A stretch of DNA of 64,000 nt from Bettongia penicillata ogilbyi (taxonomy: Eukaryota; Chordata; Mammalia; Diprotodontia; Potoroidae). Shown piece by piece: positions 33,285 through 44,160 of this stretch. Positions within the stretch are counted from its first letter, which is position 1. Each line of letters opens with the position of its first letter. A program made the position numbers and the translations under genes. The stretch lies in assembly GCA_023548195.1 (NCBI GenBank), contig JAJHZJ010000009.1, forward strand, positions 3,488,501 through 3,552,500. The letters run 5' to 3'. Below the pieces are notes generated by a model. It had not been told where the DNA came from. It did not search any database and was given only the letters and a program-made list of their open reading frames with translations.

Positions 33285-33292
33285 CCATCTTG
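33285..33292 (-). promoter_or_regulatory. YY1-like site at HAL1 C 5' end
   Basis: CAAGATGG in the minus-strand context GGGGAGGAGCCAAGATGG, close to what I recall of the human L1 5' end. Function inferred. Confidence 0.55.
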
Positions 33293-33302
33293 GCTCCTCC
33301 CC

Positions 33303-33317
33303 AAAAGGGATTGACTT
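33303..33317. repeat. Target-site duplication of HAL1 C, 5' side
   Basis: aaaagggattgactt; pairs with 30521-30535 with two mismatches. Confidence 0.7.
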
Positions 33318-33724
33318 TTGAGGTTTGGTAAGGCATGAGCAATGACAGGACAAGAGGCCAAAGAATTCAAGAGCAAAAGACACTGTAACACTGAACTAGA
33401 TAGGATAACTGAGGGGCAAGAAGGAGCAGAGGTCACAGTGAAGGCAAAGAACTGGTTCCATAAGGAAGAAGTATAGGCACTGATCAGATAGTCAGATAAA
33501 GGAATTTCAGAATTCTTGACCATGGAATTAGAATACTTACGAGTCAGGGTGAAACTATTGATGTGACTGTCCCATGATGTGTACAATGGAATAGAAGTAC
33601 AGATCACTGCACCCGAAGAGTCTTGGAAAACCAGTTTGTTTAAGAGAGTATATATGCTGAGGTCACCTAGTATGAAGACAGCAGTTGGGGTGGAGATATA
33701 GCCATATACTAAACTCCTTGAGAA
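33318..33724. other. No recognisable feature
   Basis: Nothing assignable. Confidence 0.35.
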
Positions 33725-34105
33725 GGGCACCTAGGTGGCACAGCGGATCAAACACTGGGCTTGGAATCAAGAAGACATCTTCCTGAGTTCAAATCCAGCC
33801 TCAGGCTAACTGTATGATCCTGGACAAGTCCCTTACCCTCATTTACCTCAATCTCCTCATCTTTCAAATGAGCTGGAGAAGGAAATGGCAAACTACTCAG
33901 TATTTAAGTTCAAATTCAGTCTCAGACATTTACTAACTGTGTTGCCCTAGGCAAGTCATTTAATCCTGTCACCTCAATTTCCTCATCAGTAAAGTGAGCT
34001 GGAGATGGAAACAGCAAATCACTCCAATATCTTTGCCAAGAAAATCCCAAATGGAGTCATGAAGAGTCAGACAGTACTGAAGCAACTCAACAGCAACTCC
34101 TTGGG
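33725..34105 (+). mobile_element. Two MAR1-type SINEs head to tail
   Basis: The first (to about 33900) has a tRNA-like head 'cacctaggtggcacagcgga', 'gttcaaatccagcctcaggc' and stops after 'ggagaaggaaatggcaaact'. The second begins within the CORE-like part ('gttcaaattcagtctcagac') and continues through 'ctttgccaagaaaatcccaa' to the RTE-type tail 'tcatgaagagtcagacagta'. MAR1 is thought to be mobilised by RTE machinery. Confidence 0.8.
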
Positions 34106-35745
34106 AAAGAAGGGAGAATGACATGGGGGTAAATTCACTACATCTTTCACTCAATTATGCAATAGTAAAAATGTGACCTACCATGAAATATCACTTGCAA
34201 AAGCCAGACTGTTTTACTTTAATACCATCATCAAGGATGTCCTTGATACATAGGTTGATGATTCTCCTAAAATGTAAAATATGTGGCAAAGTAGGCTTAT
34301 GGGCTGACAACAATTGACATTCTCTCAGTCATCTTTTGAAGAGAATAATAGACTGATATTTTTCTCCTACCCTTTTGGTATCTTGCCTTCCATTAGTTGC
34401 CTTGAAAAATAGACCTTTTGATGCCCTAAAAATGATGTCACCTCCAAGATTGAAGAAGGAAGCCAAACCCATGTTGATGGGACTTATTGCACCATTGATG
34501 TAGGTCCCCTAAGGTTGGTACTGATACTCTGAAGAAGTCAAATTTGCCAGGGACTGTCACTTCTGAGAAGTTGATGCTGTGTGTAGGGAGAAAACTGGGC
34601 AAATGAAAAGATTAACTGAAAGGGAAGTAAGAATATCCAAGTCAGTCACAGTGAGATAGGACAGATAATGAAACTGTCATCAAGGGAACAAAGGAAAACT
34701 AGACCTGAAAGCCTGGGTAAAACCATCAATGGTCACTGCTGCGACAAGTTGTCCTACAACAAGGTAGAATGATTTATGGACTCCTTTTCAAGAAGTATCA
34801 GTGCAGAAATCACATCCTTTCAGCTTCTTAAAGAAACTAGCCCAATAGCCAAAGTATCTTGATGTGGTGTATATGAGGAATACTACCATGATGCAAGCCT
34901 GAATGAGAAGGTCTAAGTCAGATTTGGAAGGGCCTTAAATTCTAGACTAGAGTCTGGGTTTTCTTTTGGTATGCTGCAGGGGACCATTTAAGGTTGCAAA
35001 GCAAGGGACTGTTGATCCCTTTCTCCAAAACAAAGAGTCTGTATCAGGGGAAATTGAGTGGAGAGGAGAACTATCCAAGCCCCAGTACATATGCAAACAT
35101 TTTGCAAAGAAAATGGGCCCATCACTGGGGGATTTTAACGTCTGTGGCCCAAGTCAATGGATGTAATTTTATAAGGCCTCAGAGAGATTGCAGGGTATTT
35201 TGTGGGGGGCGAGGCAAGCCCTCAGATCCCATTTCCTGCATCATCACCACAAGCCGAGGTGGTTACCCAGAGCCCAGAGATTTCCCCACCAGGGGATGGA
35301 GAGGAAATTACAATGATTTGTCACTGGTTTTCCAAAGTCCCATTGGACATACTGTCCACATATCTTTTGGCTTTGTCCATGGATAATAAGTAAGTTCCAG
35401 CCCTCAACAAACTTCTACTGTAGCCTAGTTATCATGAGATGCTGACTGCTCATTTTCTGATTCATCCCACATTTTGCATCTCCAAGTGCCATGAACTGCT
35501 AGTCCCTATGGGTCATAGTTTCAGCAGAAAAATAATGGTCCCAGAAAAGAGCAAAGAGATGACCACCCAGGGAACCATAGCTGACTCTCCGTTATTTAAG
35601 AGCCAATTATCCAGTTTGCATTATCCAGGTCCCTTGCTTCTTCACCTCCTTCCCCTTTCCCTTCTGACCATACCACTGCTCTACCAGAATGAGAAGGGAA
35701 AAGAGAAAAAATTAATAAATCCACTCATTTCACCACTTGTTTGGA
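34106..35745. other. No recognisable feature
   Basis: About 1.6 kb of apparently single-copy sequence. ORFs at 34966-35393 overlap in three frames and show no domain. A consensus-like splice donor string (gtaagt, about 35389-35394) follows one of them but has no matching acceptor evidence. Confidence 0.35.
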
Positions 35746-35749
35746 ATTT

Positions 35750-35925
35750 TTCATGGGTTCTTAACCTTTTCTATATCATGGTCCCCTTTTTTCAGAATAT
35801 TTTTAATGCATACACAAAATATACAGAATTACAAAAGAAATTCAAAGATAACCAATTATATTGAAACACACTTATCAAAGTATTTTTAAACATTCACAAA
35901 TCCCAGGTTAAGAATCCCTGATCCA
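35750..35925. mobile_element. hAT-like MITE, copy 1
   Basis: Imperfect terminal inverted repeats: 'gggttcttaacctttt' at about 35755 and 'caggttaagaatccct' at about 35905. The inside is AT-rich with 'accaattatattgaaaca'. The terminal string and 'aaccaattatattgaaa' block recall mammalian non-autonomous hAT (Charlie-type) elements. No clear 8-bp TSD seen. Confidence 0.55.
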
Positions 35926-37544
35926 GCGAGAAAGCTAAAATTAGGGCTAAGATGAGTGTTTTGACTTCCCCATAAGGTTCATCAATTTGAATTGTGTCTG
36001 TTCCCCATTAACACACAAGTTAGTTATCTCATTTCTTCTCAAAAGTAACCTTGAATTTCTGATGACAATATGACTCTACTGCTTCCACTACATTCTTTTT
36101 AGATCAAAGTCTTTTGTTGGGGATAAGGGGAGAGAGTCATTGCCGGAGGTTGAGAGTTTTCAGAATGCCAACCACAAACGTTCTGATTTCAGTTCTCTAC
36201 CCACGCAGGCAGGCCAGGAGGGCAGGGGAAAGAAGAATCCATAGAACACTGGGTCAGTCAGGGTGCCAGCACAGACCTAGTAGAGTTTCACTGTAGATTG
36301 CTCTAATATCTGCAAAGACTTTCAAGTGTTTTCTGATTGACGAATACTACAAAAGAACTCAGACCAAAGGCTTTCTTTGTCTTCTTTAACTTATAACTCT
36401 TTGAGAGTGCTTTAAGGAAAACATCACTCACCTGTTATATATTCATGTTCACTATGGCACTGAAACACTGCTTTGGAAGAGCCATTTGATGCCCTGAATG
36501 CCTCCTGAGCCTTTCTTCTTCAAAGCAAGTACAGAGTTGCTTGATTAAGGAGGATGATTCGGATGTCTTTCTGAATGAATGAATCAGAAAGAGCTTGGTT
36601 TAGGAGACTGATCATGAACCTTTGGGGTGAATTTTAATAAGCTCAACTTTATGAGAAAAATTCATGTACACAAAATCACATGAGAAAAGTTCTAAAGCAA
36701 TATATGAGCCAAAGCAATATCCTTCTGGGGATGACTGTGCTGAGGGAATTCAGTGCAAAAGAAAGATCATGGAAGGGTGGGACTTGGAATTAAATGGTAG
36801 CTCCCCAACAACAACTCCTCCCCTCCTTTCCCCCATCCAAGTCAAATGTCTGATGCTGCCTGGGTTAAGTCCTCTGACATTATCAGGTCAAAGGTCTCCA
36901 ATCAGGTGATAATGATTGGCTGTCCATTGATCTCCAAGATCAGTCAGGTCAAGATCAGAAGCTGTCAGTCATTAACTCAGCCTCTTTTCAGTTCCCCAGC
37001 ACAATGCCAAGTCGCCATCAATCTAGCATAGTGTATCAGTAAGCATCCTGACATACATGGGGGGCCTGCTACTACAGGTTCTTAGATCTGCATTTAAAAA
37101 AGAAAGGACAACTTTTGAGGGATCAACAATCATTTTAGTTACATTCAACAAACAGAGAAATAAAAATCAACAGACAGGGCTCTACTGCCTGAATCAAAGC
37201 ACTATTGCTATACACTTGACATACATCCCTGGATCAAGAGAGCCTTTACATCTGAGCAGTCAGGGGGTTCTGAACATATGGCCACCCAGAGTCTTGATCA
37301 GGTAATCACAAGACCCTTCTTGTAAGTGAACCCCCAAAGCAAAATACCAACCTACCAGTATATATAAAGAAGACTTGGCTCTTGATTGGCTCGGTCAGTA
37401 GGCATGAAACCTACATAACTCAGTATAACTGAATTATCAAGGTTCAAAGGAGATTGCTCAAAATTTAGCCCTAGCCTGGAAAGCAACTCCAAACAAACAA
37501 ATCCCACTTTGTTTGCTGTTACACATAGATATTTATGCAAGAAG
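35926..37544. other. No recognisable feature
   Basis: About 1.6 kb unassigned. Small ORFs at 36114-36296, 36664-36909, 36846-37031 and 37057-37305 have no support. Confidence 0.35.
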
Positions 37545-37752
37545 AGCAGGAGTTCTTAATCTTTTTTGTGAGTTATAGAAGCCTTTGGCAATTTGATGAA
37601 GACCACGGAATCTTTCTCAGAGGAATGTTTTTAAAAGCTTAAAATCAAATACATAGGATATCAAAGGAAAGCAATACTATCGAAATACAGCAATAAAAAT
37701 ATACATTTCAAAAAACCAATTTTTCAACCCCAAGTTAAGACCCCTTGAAATA
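37545..37752. mobile_element. hAT-like MITE, copy 2
   Basis: Ends 'aggagttcttaatctttttt' and 'ccccaagttaagacccctt' are inverted relatives of each other and of copy 1. The inside shares 'atacataggatatcaaagga' and 'gaaatacagcaataaaaata' with that family. Confidence 0.55.
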
Positions 37753-37854
37753 TAGAGTATCCTCTAGCAGTTGCTAGAAGATAGAGGAAACAATTTTTAC
37801 AAAATATACACCCTATTTCCTCAACTCCCTAGGGGATCATAAGGGGAGTGAAAG

Positions 37855-37938
37855 GGAACAAATTTTTATTAAGTGCCTACTATGTACCAGGAACTGTTCA
37901 AGTGCTTTACAGATACTATCTCATTTGATCATAGGGCA
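37855..37938 (-). mobile_element. L2/CORE-SINE 3' scrap
   Basis: 'tttattaagtgcctactatg', 'gctttacagatactatctca'. Confidence 0.6.
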
Positions 37939-38269
37939 GACAGTATATCAAGAAAAAGGTGAATTCCTTCTTTTGCTATTTGTCAGAAATATGGTCTTTT
38001 CAGGAATGTGGAAGGAGAACTCAGATTTTGTCTGCTACCGCTGTACCCAACGAACCCAACAAACAATATCATCACCCTGCTAAGTCCTCAAGAAAAGGAG
38101 GTGCCCTGACAGTGCAAGGATCTGCAGAGTTAGCAAAGCATGCTTGACAGCAGCAATAACAACCAAATGGTGAACAATATATGCCTCGATCCCAACCCTG
38201 TGCCATCATCCCCAAAGGAGCTGCCTGTGCCAACCAGGAGATCAACAGATTTAATACATCAATCATTCA

Positions 38270-38345
38270 ACCAACAAATATTTATTAAGCACTGACTACA
38301 TTCCAGGGATTGTGCTAATACAAGGGATACAAAGACAAAAAAGAA
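38270..38345 (-). mobile_element. L2 3' part, first piece
   Basis: 'aaatatttattaagcactga', 'ccagggattgtgctaataca', 'aaaaagaaatagtctctg'. Continues at 38490 after a SINE. Confidence 0.7.
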
Positions 38346-38489
38346 ATAGTCTCTGTTTTTTTGTTTGTGGCAGTTGGGGTTAAATGACTTTCCCAGAGTC
38401 ATACATTATCATTGTCTGAGGCTAGATTTGAACTCAGGTCCTCCTAACTATGCGGCCAGTGTTCTAGCCCCTGCACCACTTAGCTGCCC
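38346..38489 (-). mobile_element. tRNA-type SINE inserted in L2
   Basis: Antisense: 'gttaaatgactttcccagag', 'gatttgaactcaggtcctcc', 'ccctgcaccacttagctgcc'. The L2 phrases 'gaaatagtctctg' and 'agtcccggttcttaagggcc' on either side belong together. Confidence 0.75.
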
Positions 38490-38705
38490 CAGTCCCGGTT
38501 CTTAAGGGCCTTATATTCTATAGGGAGAAATAACATGTACATTTAGAATTATATACAAATATATACAAAGAAAATACCAGGAAATTTTGGTTGGGATGCA
38601 TGAGAAGATGGGAGCAGGGGGCGCAATCAAGAAAGGTCTCGTGTAGGATGGGTTCTTCGAGCTGAGATCTGAAGGTTGCTAGGAATTTTAACTGATAGAA
38701 TTAAG
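38490..38705 (-). mobile_element. L2 3' part, second piece
   Basis: 'gggccttatattctataggg', 'agaaataacatgtacattta', 'gaagatgggagcagggggcg'. Confidence 0.65.
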
Positions 38706-39002
38706 AAGTGAGTATGTTACTAACATTGGGACAGCCTGTATTTTTACGAAAGATGAAGATTGTGTGTGAGAAATACCAAGAGGTCAGTTTGGCTGATGAG
38801 CAGACATGGTCATATATAGGGTGTGGACTCACACACCAAATTCACCCTCTATGCACCTCCTCCATCCATAGAGGATGTGAAGAGGAGCAATGTGTGATAA
38901 ATCTCAAAAGATAGCTTGAACTGAGAAAGGAAACCTACTTGCTACTGAAGGTAGGGACAATGATTCTGAGACAATTGAGAGAACTAGTAAACACCGTTAA
39001 TT

Positions 39003-39075
39003 CAACATCCATTATATAAATAATCCATTATATAAATCCGTTATATAAATATCCATTATATAAATAATACTTTAT
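39003..39075. repeat. Tandem repeat, ~16-18-bp unit
   Basis: About four copies of 'atccattatataaata' with small variations (one has 'ccgttatataaat'). Confidence 0.75.
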
Positions 39076-39234
39076 AGCATTAATCAAGGAAAGAAAAGAC
39101 CCAGTGCATGCCTTCTAGACAGTCCTCTCTTCAGAGAGAACATACACATGCTAAAATATAGGTACAGGTAAATTAAGCATACTATGCAGTGCTTTGTGAA
39201 CCCTGCATTCTTTTTCAAAATAATTTGTTATTTA

Positions 39235-39285
39235 GAGAAGTGGTTCTTAAATTGGGATCTCTTTGGTTCACAGACTGGCCTCTTA
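39235..39285. mobile_element. hAT-like MITE end (scrap)
   Basis: 'gtggttcttaaattgggatc' and 'ggttcacagactggcc' resemble one end of the MITE family at 35750 and 37545. Confidence 0.35.
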
Positions 39286-39445
39286 AAATTTATATTATAT
39301 TATATTATGTTATGCTATGTTATGTTATATTATGTTATGTTATACTACACTATATTGTAGTATAGTATATTATAGTATATTGTATTATGTTATATTAGAT
39401 TGTATATTTATTATATTTTATTATATATGTATATATGTGTATGCA
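39286..39445. repeat. AT-rich (TTATA/TTATG)n variable repeat
   Basis: About 160 bp of pentamer-like TTATA, TTATG and TATAG units, with no other content. Confidence 0.85.
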
Positions 39446-39479
39446 TGTGTATAAAACAAAAATGTTAAGAAGTTAACTT

Positions 39480-40200
39480 TTTGACAGTTATTTTATGTTT
39501 TTTTTCCAATTACATGTAAAAACAGCTTTTAACATTTGTTTTTTTTTTTAATCTTGAGCTCTCAATTCTCTCTCTCCCTTCTCCCCCCTCCTTAAGAAGG
39601 GAAGCAATTTAATATGGGTTATACATGTACAGTCATTCAAAATACATTTCCATATTAGCCATGTTGCAAAAGAAGGCTCAGACCAAAAAAAGAACGCAAA
39701 AAATAAATATCCCCAATAAAAATAAATTCCCAAGAAAAAGTATGCTTCAATCTGCATTCAGATTCCTTCAGTTCTTTTTCTAGAAGCAGATAGTATTTTT
39801 CATCATAAGTCTTTCAGAATTGTCTTGGATCATTGTATTGATCAGCATAGCTAAGTCATTTATGGTTGATCATTTTACAATATTATTACTGTGTACAATG
39901 TTCTCCTGGTTCTGCTCATGTCACTTTGCACCAGTGCATGTAAATCCTTCCAGATTTTTGCTTATCATTATAGCACAATCATAAAACACACCTCGTTAAG
40001 CCACTCCCTAATTGATGTGTATCTCTTTGATTTCCAATTCTTTGCCACCACAAAAAAAAAAAAGAGCTGCTATAAATATTTTTGTACATATAGGTTCTTT
40101 TCATTTTTCTCAGATCTCTTTGGGATATAGACATAGTAGTAGTATTTCTGAGTCAGGGTATGTACAGTTTTATAGCCATTTGGGCATAGTTTAACAAGAC
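39480..40200 (-). mobile_element. L1 3' UTR, 5'-truncated copy
   Basis: Colinear with 16640-17340: 'gcaatttaatatgggttata', 'catttccatattagccatgt', 'tctgcattcagattccttca', 'ctggttctgctcatgtcact', 'ccaattctttgccaccac'. It ends in T-rich sequence (poly-A of the minus strand) at about 39480-39550. Confidence 0.8.
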
Positions 40201-40289
40201 TTCTTAAAAATAATATAATTTATGACCTGGTTATCTATGACTATTTTTTTCTGACGTGGAACAATCTCTTACTTAGGCCCATTTTCTTA

Positions 40290-40425
40290 GAGCTGCAGGA
40301 GACCTCAGGGGCTACCTTATCCAACACATTCATTTTACAGATGCAGAAACTGAAGACCAAAGAGGGATATAGTGACTTCATCAAGGTCACACAGGTAGTA
40401 AGTGGGAAAGCCATTCTAATGGAAA
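40290..40425 (-). mobile_element. MIR
   Basis: 'cattcattttacagatgcag', 'aaactgaagaccaaagaggg', 'caaggtcacacaggtagtaa'. Confidence 0.65.
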
Positions 40426-40544
40426 ATACTGTGCTCTTTCCCTTTGTCAGTTTTGCCTGTTTTTCTTTGTTACAAAAAAGGTTCAATGGTAACATCATAT
40501 AATCTCAGGAAATGACCATGGAATTTTAAGATGACATCAATGAG

Positions 40545-40720
40545 ACTTTCAAAAAGAGCTGGAAAGGAAGTAATCTAGTCCAATACTATCATCTTAGAAA
40601 TGAGGAAACTGAAGTCCAGAGAGATGAAATGACTTTCCCCAAGTCATGCATAATAAATAGTAGAGCCCAAAGCTGAACCAGGGGCTTCTGGCTCCAAATC
40701 TGGAATTTTTTCCATGATAT
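40545..40720 (-). mobile_element. MIR
   Basis: 'gtaatctagtccaatactat', 'gaaatgaggaaactgaagtc', 'gaaatgactttccccaagtc'. Confidence 0.65.
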
Positions 40721-41549
40721 TACTTCTCATACCCTCTCCTAGAGTCCTCCAATGGTACTCTGTATTCCCCCTTCAAAAAACACACTCTTTGATAGTAACT
40801 TATTATAGTTACTGAGGAGTTAGTGTTTGTTCCACAAGTTCTTTTGGTCCCAAAGATACTGATTGATCATTCCCAAAAGTTTGAGAAAAACTAGTAGGCA
40901 CTGGGGAATGAGGGGGAAGGTTAGGGTGGAATTGATCAGGACACCTTGGATCAATTGGTTTCCCCTTAACTCATCTAATGAAATTATGGAAAGCAAAGGG
41001 AAGGGACAAGAGAAAAGCAAGTGTTAAGGTGTTCAAGTACAAGCAAATATATGTCTACATTTTGTTATCCCCTTACAAAGCAGGAAGTTCTTGAGTCAAG
41101 GAATATGAGGACAGCTAGCCATTGACTGGACAAAGGATCAACCATGATCTCAGTGATATATTTTTTTTAAAGCAGCACATCTCTAGGAAGTCAGTCAAAG
41201 GAGAAGACAACTCTAAGAAGTGAGAGTTTTGAGGCAAGAACCTCCCTTGAGAAGGAATTGTTCCTCATCTGGGGGGGGCGTAATCAATTTCTCTCTCTTC
41301 TCCTTCTCTCCCCCTCCTCATTGGTCATGGTGTATTGCAGCTGAGATATTCACCTAGTAATAGTACTATAACCAATGGTGGAACAGGCCCAGACAGAAAA
41401 GACACAAGATGCTGCATCTGGAAGAAAAATATGAGATCAGTTAAAAAAGATGAAAAGCCAAAGTGGCCCTGCAATGCCAGAAGTGTGAGTTATCTGGCTA
41501 CATAGGAGCCCTAAGTGTGTACCTCTCTGTTAGTTCACTCTATTTCCAT
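40721..41549. other. No recognisable feature
   Basis: Unassigned. The last ~150 bp may be the upstream part of the LTR-like repeat that follows. Confidence 0.35.
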
Positions 41550-41760
41550 GCCTGATACTGTGTGTATTTATGGGAGAGTGTACCATAGGTTTATGGGTTA
41601 ATATTTTTTTTATTATTAGAGCTATTGCTTTTATGATAGTATCTCAGTTAATGTTCTTGCTTTGTACTAATTGTGTCCTATGGATGACCATTAAATAGAA
41701 ATATACCAGTAGGGCTTGTGAGCTTTAATTTTTAAGAATATATATTCGCAGGATACCTTG
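41550..41760 (+). mobile_element. LTR-like repeat, copy 2
   Basis: Block-by-block relative of 16120-16335: 'gggagagtgtaccatagg', 'gttcttgctttgtactaatt', 'gtgtcctatggatgacca', 'gggcttgtgagcttta', 'attcgcaggat'. Diverged. Confidence 0.5.
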
Positions 41761-41924
41761 AACCTAGGGATAGTCATTCCTTTCAGTGAAGCCAGATAGT
41801 GAGGGTTTGGGGGCAAGTTTGTGTAACCCAGAAGGAACACTAAACACTCAATCAGAAAAAGCAAAGAAATCCCAGAATAATCAATAGCAATAGAATGTCT
41901 GTAGCATCTTGTGACCCGGAAAGC

Positions 41925-42080
41925 AGGGTAAAAAAGAGGTGAAGAGGTAAAAGGAGATGGAGACAATATGAGAGAGGGTGAGGAAGAGGGAAACAGAGAG
42001 ATACAGCAATGGGGACAGGGATGAAAGAGGAAGAGGAAGGAGAGAAAAGGAAAAAGAAAAGGAAAGAAAAGTAGCATTTT
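41925..42080. repeat. Purine-rich (GA)n-like tract
   Basis: About 155 bp almost purely A and G on the plus strand. The two ORFs at 41691-42226 (minus) are its pyrimidine-strand shadows (Phe/Leu/Ser/Pro-rich). Confidence 0.75.
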
Positions 42081-42879
42081 CCTTTCCCTCTGCCCTCCTT
42101 CACTTTATTTTTATTAAATCCAACAACTGCAAGTGATGGTGAGAATAGTTTCATTCCAAGAGAGCTGGGAGAGGAAAGAGAGCACATCGGGGGAGCCGCG
42201 AACACTACATCACTTGAACACGACATTATGGGAATGGTCAGAATCTAAGCTATAGCTGCCCTGGGACTATAGTAACTTATGTACCTGTAGAAATCATTTT
42301 CCTAGAAGATGCTTTTTAGGCAGTGTGGAGACTCAGGTGACCCTTATATCATCCAATCCCATGTTCCCTTGGATTTACACAGCCTGGCTTCCTACAATAG
42401 AAAGAAATCTAATTACAGGTGGAATAACTTACAGGTGGAGAGATTGCAAGTAAGAGCTATGAGCCTGGCTATAAATCTTCAGGGCTAAGTCTTGGGGAAA
42501 ATGAACTGATGCCAAGATGCTGGCCATTTTACAGACCAGAGCGTTAGCATTCCAATGAAACCCAAGTGTGGTCAAGAGAGCAACTGGACTTTGAATGAAC
42601 AGGGACTTTTCAGAGGCTATGTACTAGTACAAAGTGAGGATCAGTGGGATAAAGAGGTTAAAGGGATGGTCCAAAAGATCTGGGTCCAGCCTCTGTCTCT
42701 GGTACATAATACCTGTGCCATATTAATCAAATCATTTAGCTTCTTGATGCTCTAGGAAACTCTCCAAGACTATAAGTCACATGTGAGTTGCTCCTTTGAG
42801 CTTCCATACCAAGGACTATCCACAATGATGAAATTACAAGTCCAGCTTCCCACCACCCACCAAAAAAAAATTGGAAATT
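42081..42879. other. No recognisable feature
   Basis: Unassigned, apart from a weak MIR look at 42640-42760. Confidence 0.35.
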
Positions 42880-43015
42880 ATAAGAGTAGTGGGTTAGGAG
42901 TTAGAAAGCCTGAGTTTAGAGCATAACTCCCCCATTTTTCTACTACATCTGTGACTTTAGGCAAATGACAAGCACTTCAAGTTTCAGTTTTCTCATCTCT
43001 TAAATGGAAATTGAA
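42880..43015 (+). mobile_element. MIR
   Basis: 'gttaggagttagaaagcctg', 'gtgactttaggcaaatgaca', 'cagttttctcatctcttaaa'. Confidence 0.65.
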
Positions 43016-43084
43016 CCTAATCATTATTATTATCCTTAAAAAATGCTTACTTTGAGTCAATTCCACTTCTGATGCTTGCTTCAC

Positions 43085-43180
43085 ATATAACCTCAGAAAA
43101 CTGAGGACCCAGGCCCTTCCCAGGCCTCAGTTTCCACTTTTGTAAAATAAGAGCAGGGGATGGCCTCTGAAATCCCTAAC
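43085..43180 (+). mobile_element. MIR fragment
   Basis: 'caggcctcagtttccacttt', 'tgtaaaataagagcagggga'. Confidence 0.6.
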
Positions 43181-43384
43181 AGCCCCTTATACTGTCCAGA
43201 GCATTTGTCCTGTTGCAATGCTCTAAGATTTTATAGGCACTTCAATCAATCATGGCTAGAAAGGGGAAAAAATGTGAAATTGACTACATGTAAGTATATA
43301 CAGAACATTAAAAAAAATGAATACAAGTTAGTTTTGGAAAGTAACAGCTGAGGATAGGCATTGAGAGACTTCAAATATGGTGAA

Positions 43385-43482
43385 TATGGTTCTACCTGTT
43401 AGAATATAAGTTCCTTGAGTATAGGGTCTACTTTGCTTTTTAGCATAGTACTTGGCACATAGTAATTACTTCATAAGTGGTT
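43385..43482 (+). mobile_element. L2 3' tail
   Basis: 'gttagaatataagttccttg', 'gcatagtacttggcacatag'. Confidence 0.7.
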
Positions 43483-43484
43483 TT

Positions 43485-43667
43485 TTGCTCATTCATTCCA
43501 GCTCCAGATTTGCAGGGCTTCTTCAATTTTTCTGTTCCCAAATCCTTTTTTAGTTCAGTAGCATGGCCTGAGGGCATGCGAAGGGCAAAGTGCACATGCT
43601 TTGTGTTCAGAACCAAGGCTGCAGTGAAGTTGAGCAATGCCACAAAGGCAAGCACTGTTAGAAACAC
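43485..43667 (-). other. Unassigned ORF with hydrophobic N-terminus
   Basis: The minus-strand reading begins MFLTVLAFVALLNFTAALVL, a hydrophobic run of about 20 residues like a signal or anchor segment, followed by a basic stretch. The C-terminal residues (up to 43440) run into the L2 tail and cannot be original. I recognise no family. No start context, splice site or conservation evidence supports it, so it may be a chance ORF or an old transposon or retrocopy scrap. Confidence 0.15.
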
Positions 43668-43689
43668 CTTGGATCCACTGCATATTTGA

Positions 43690-43740
43690 TTTTTAATTAA
43701 TTAATTAAATGTAATTAATTAAACTTTTAATTAATTTTCA
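43690..43740. repeat. (TTAA)n-rich tract
   Basis: Repeated TTAATTAA and TAATTAAT units, self-complementary. Confidence 0.75.
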
Positions 43741-43869
43741 GTCGTGCCTTCAGAAACATTTTACTGTTGCCAAATTTTTCATGATGTGGAGTCATGACCC
43801 ACAGTTTAAGAAGTGCTTCATCTAGAACTATGATCCAATTATCTATGGTTCTATGACACTATTCCATGC

Positions 43870-44160
43870 AAATGTACAAAAAAGTTCTAAGTTTATTTCC
43901 TACTCTCAAGGAATTTATGATCTAGTTAAGGAGATACAACAGATATCTTTTTACAGATAACAATACAAGATAGCATAGTCTAGGTACCAATGAATGTGGT
44001 ACAAGGATGAGAGAGATCCTCTCTCAGGAAGATTTCCATGAAGATAAAATGTCCTAACTCCATATGATGATCAAAAGGAATCATTTGTTCATTCAAAAAA
44101 TATTTACTGTGTGTCTACTATGGACCACACCCAGAAGCCATTATTCTAAACTCTCCTTTG
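43870..44160 (-). mobile_element. L2 3' part, diverged
   Basis: 'ctactctcaaggaatttatg', 'tctagttaaggagatacaac', 'tatttactgtgtgtctacta' resemble antisense L2, but out of strict order. Confidence 0.4.

Larger units (their letters stand above)
30536..33302 (-). mobile_element. HAL1-type (ORF1-only) LINE copy C
   Basis: About 2.77 kb, full length. Its 5' end reads GGGGAGGAGCCAAGATGG on the minus strand, with YY1-like core at 33285-33292. It has a single 5' UTR monomer (about 32800-32874), a disrupted ORF1, (CA)n at 31355-31403, a G-rich 3' UTR and an A-rich tail. There is no ORF2. ORF1 and the 3' UTR lack the lesions shared by A and B. The 260-codon ORF at 32948-33730 merely runs through the 5' UTR and flank. 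Confidence 0.85.

Noticed and set aside
32948..33730. 260-codon minus-strand ORF
   Set aside because: It runs through the non-coding 5' UTR of HAL1 C into flanking DNA; the real ORF1 lies downstream.
35202..35393. Possible exon with a gtaagt donor at its end
   Set aside because: No acceptor with a matching frame, no domain and an in-frame stop just before the donor; the string alone is common.
41691..42226. Two overlapping 124-128-codon minus-strand ORFs
   Set aside because: Products of a purine-rich tract; composition is Phe/Ser/Pro/Leu low complexity.
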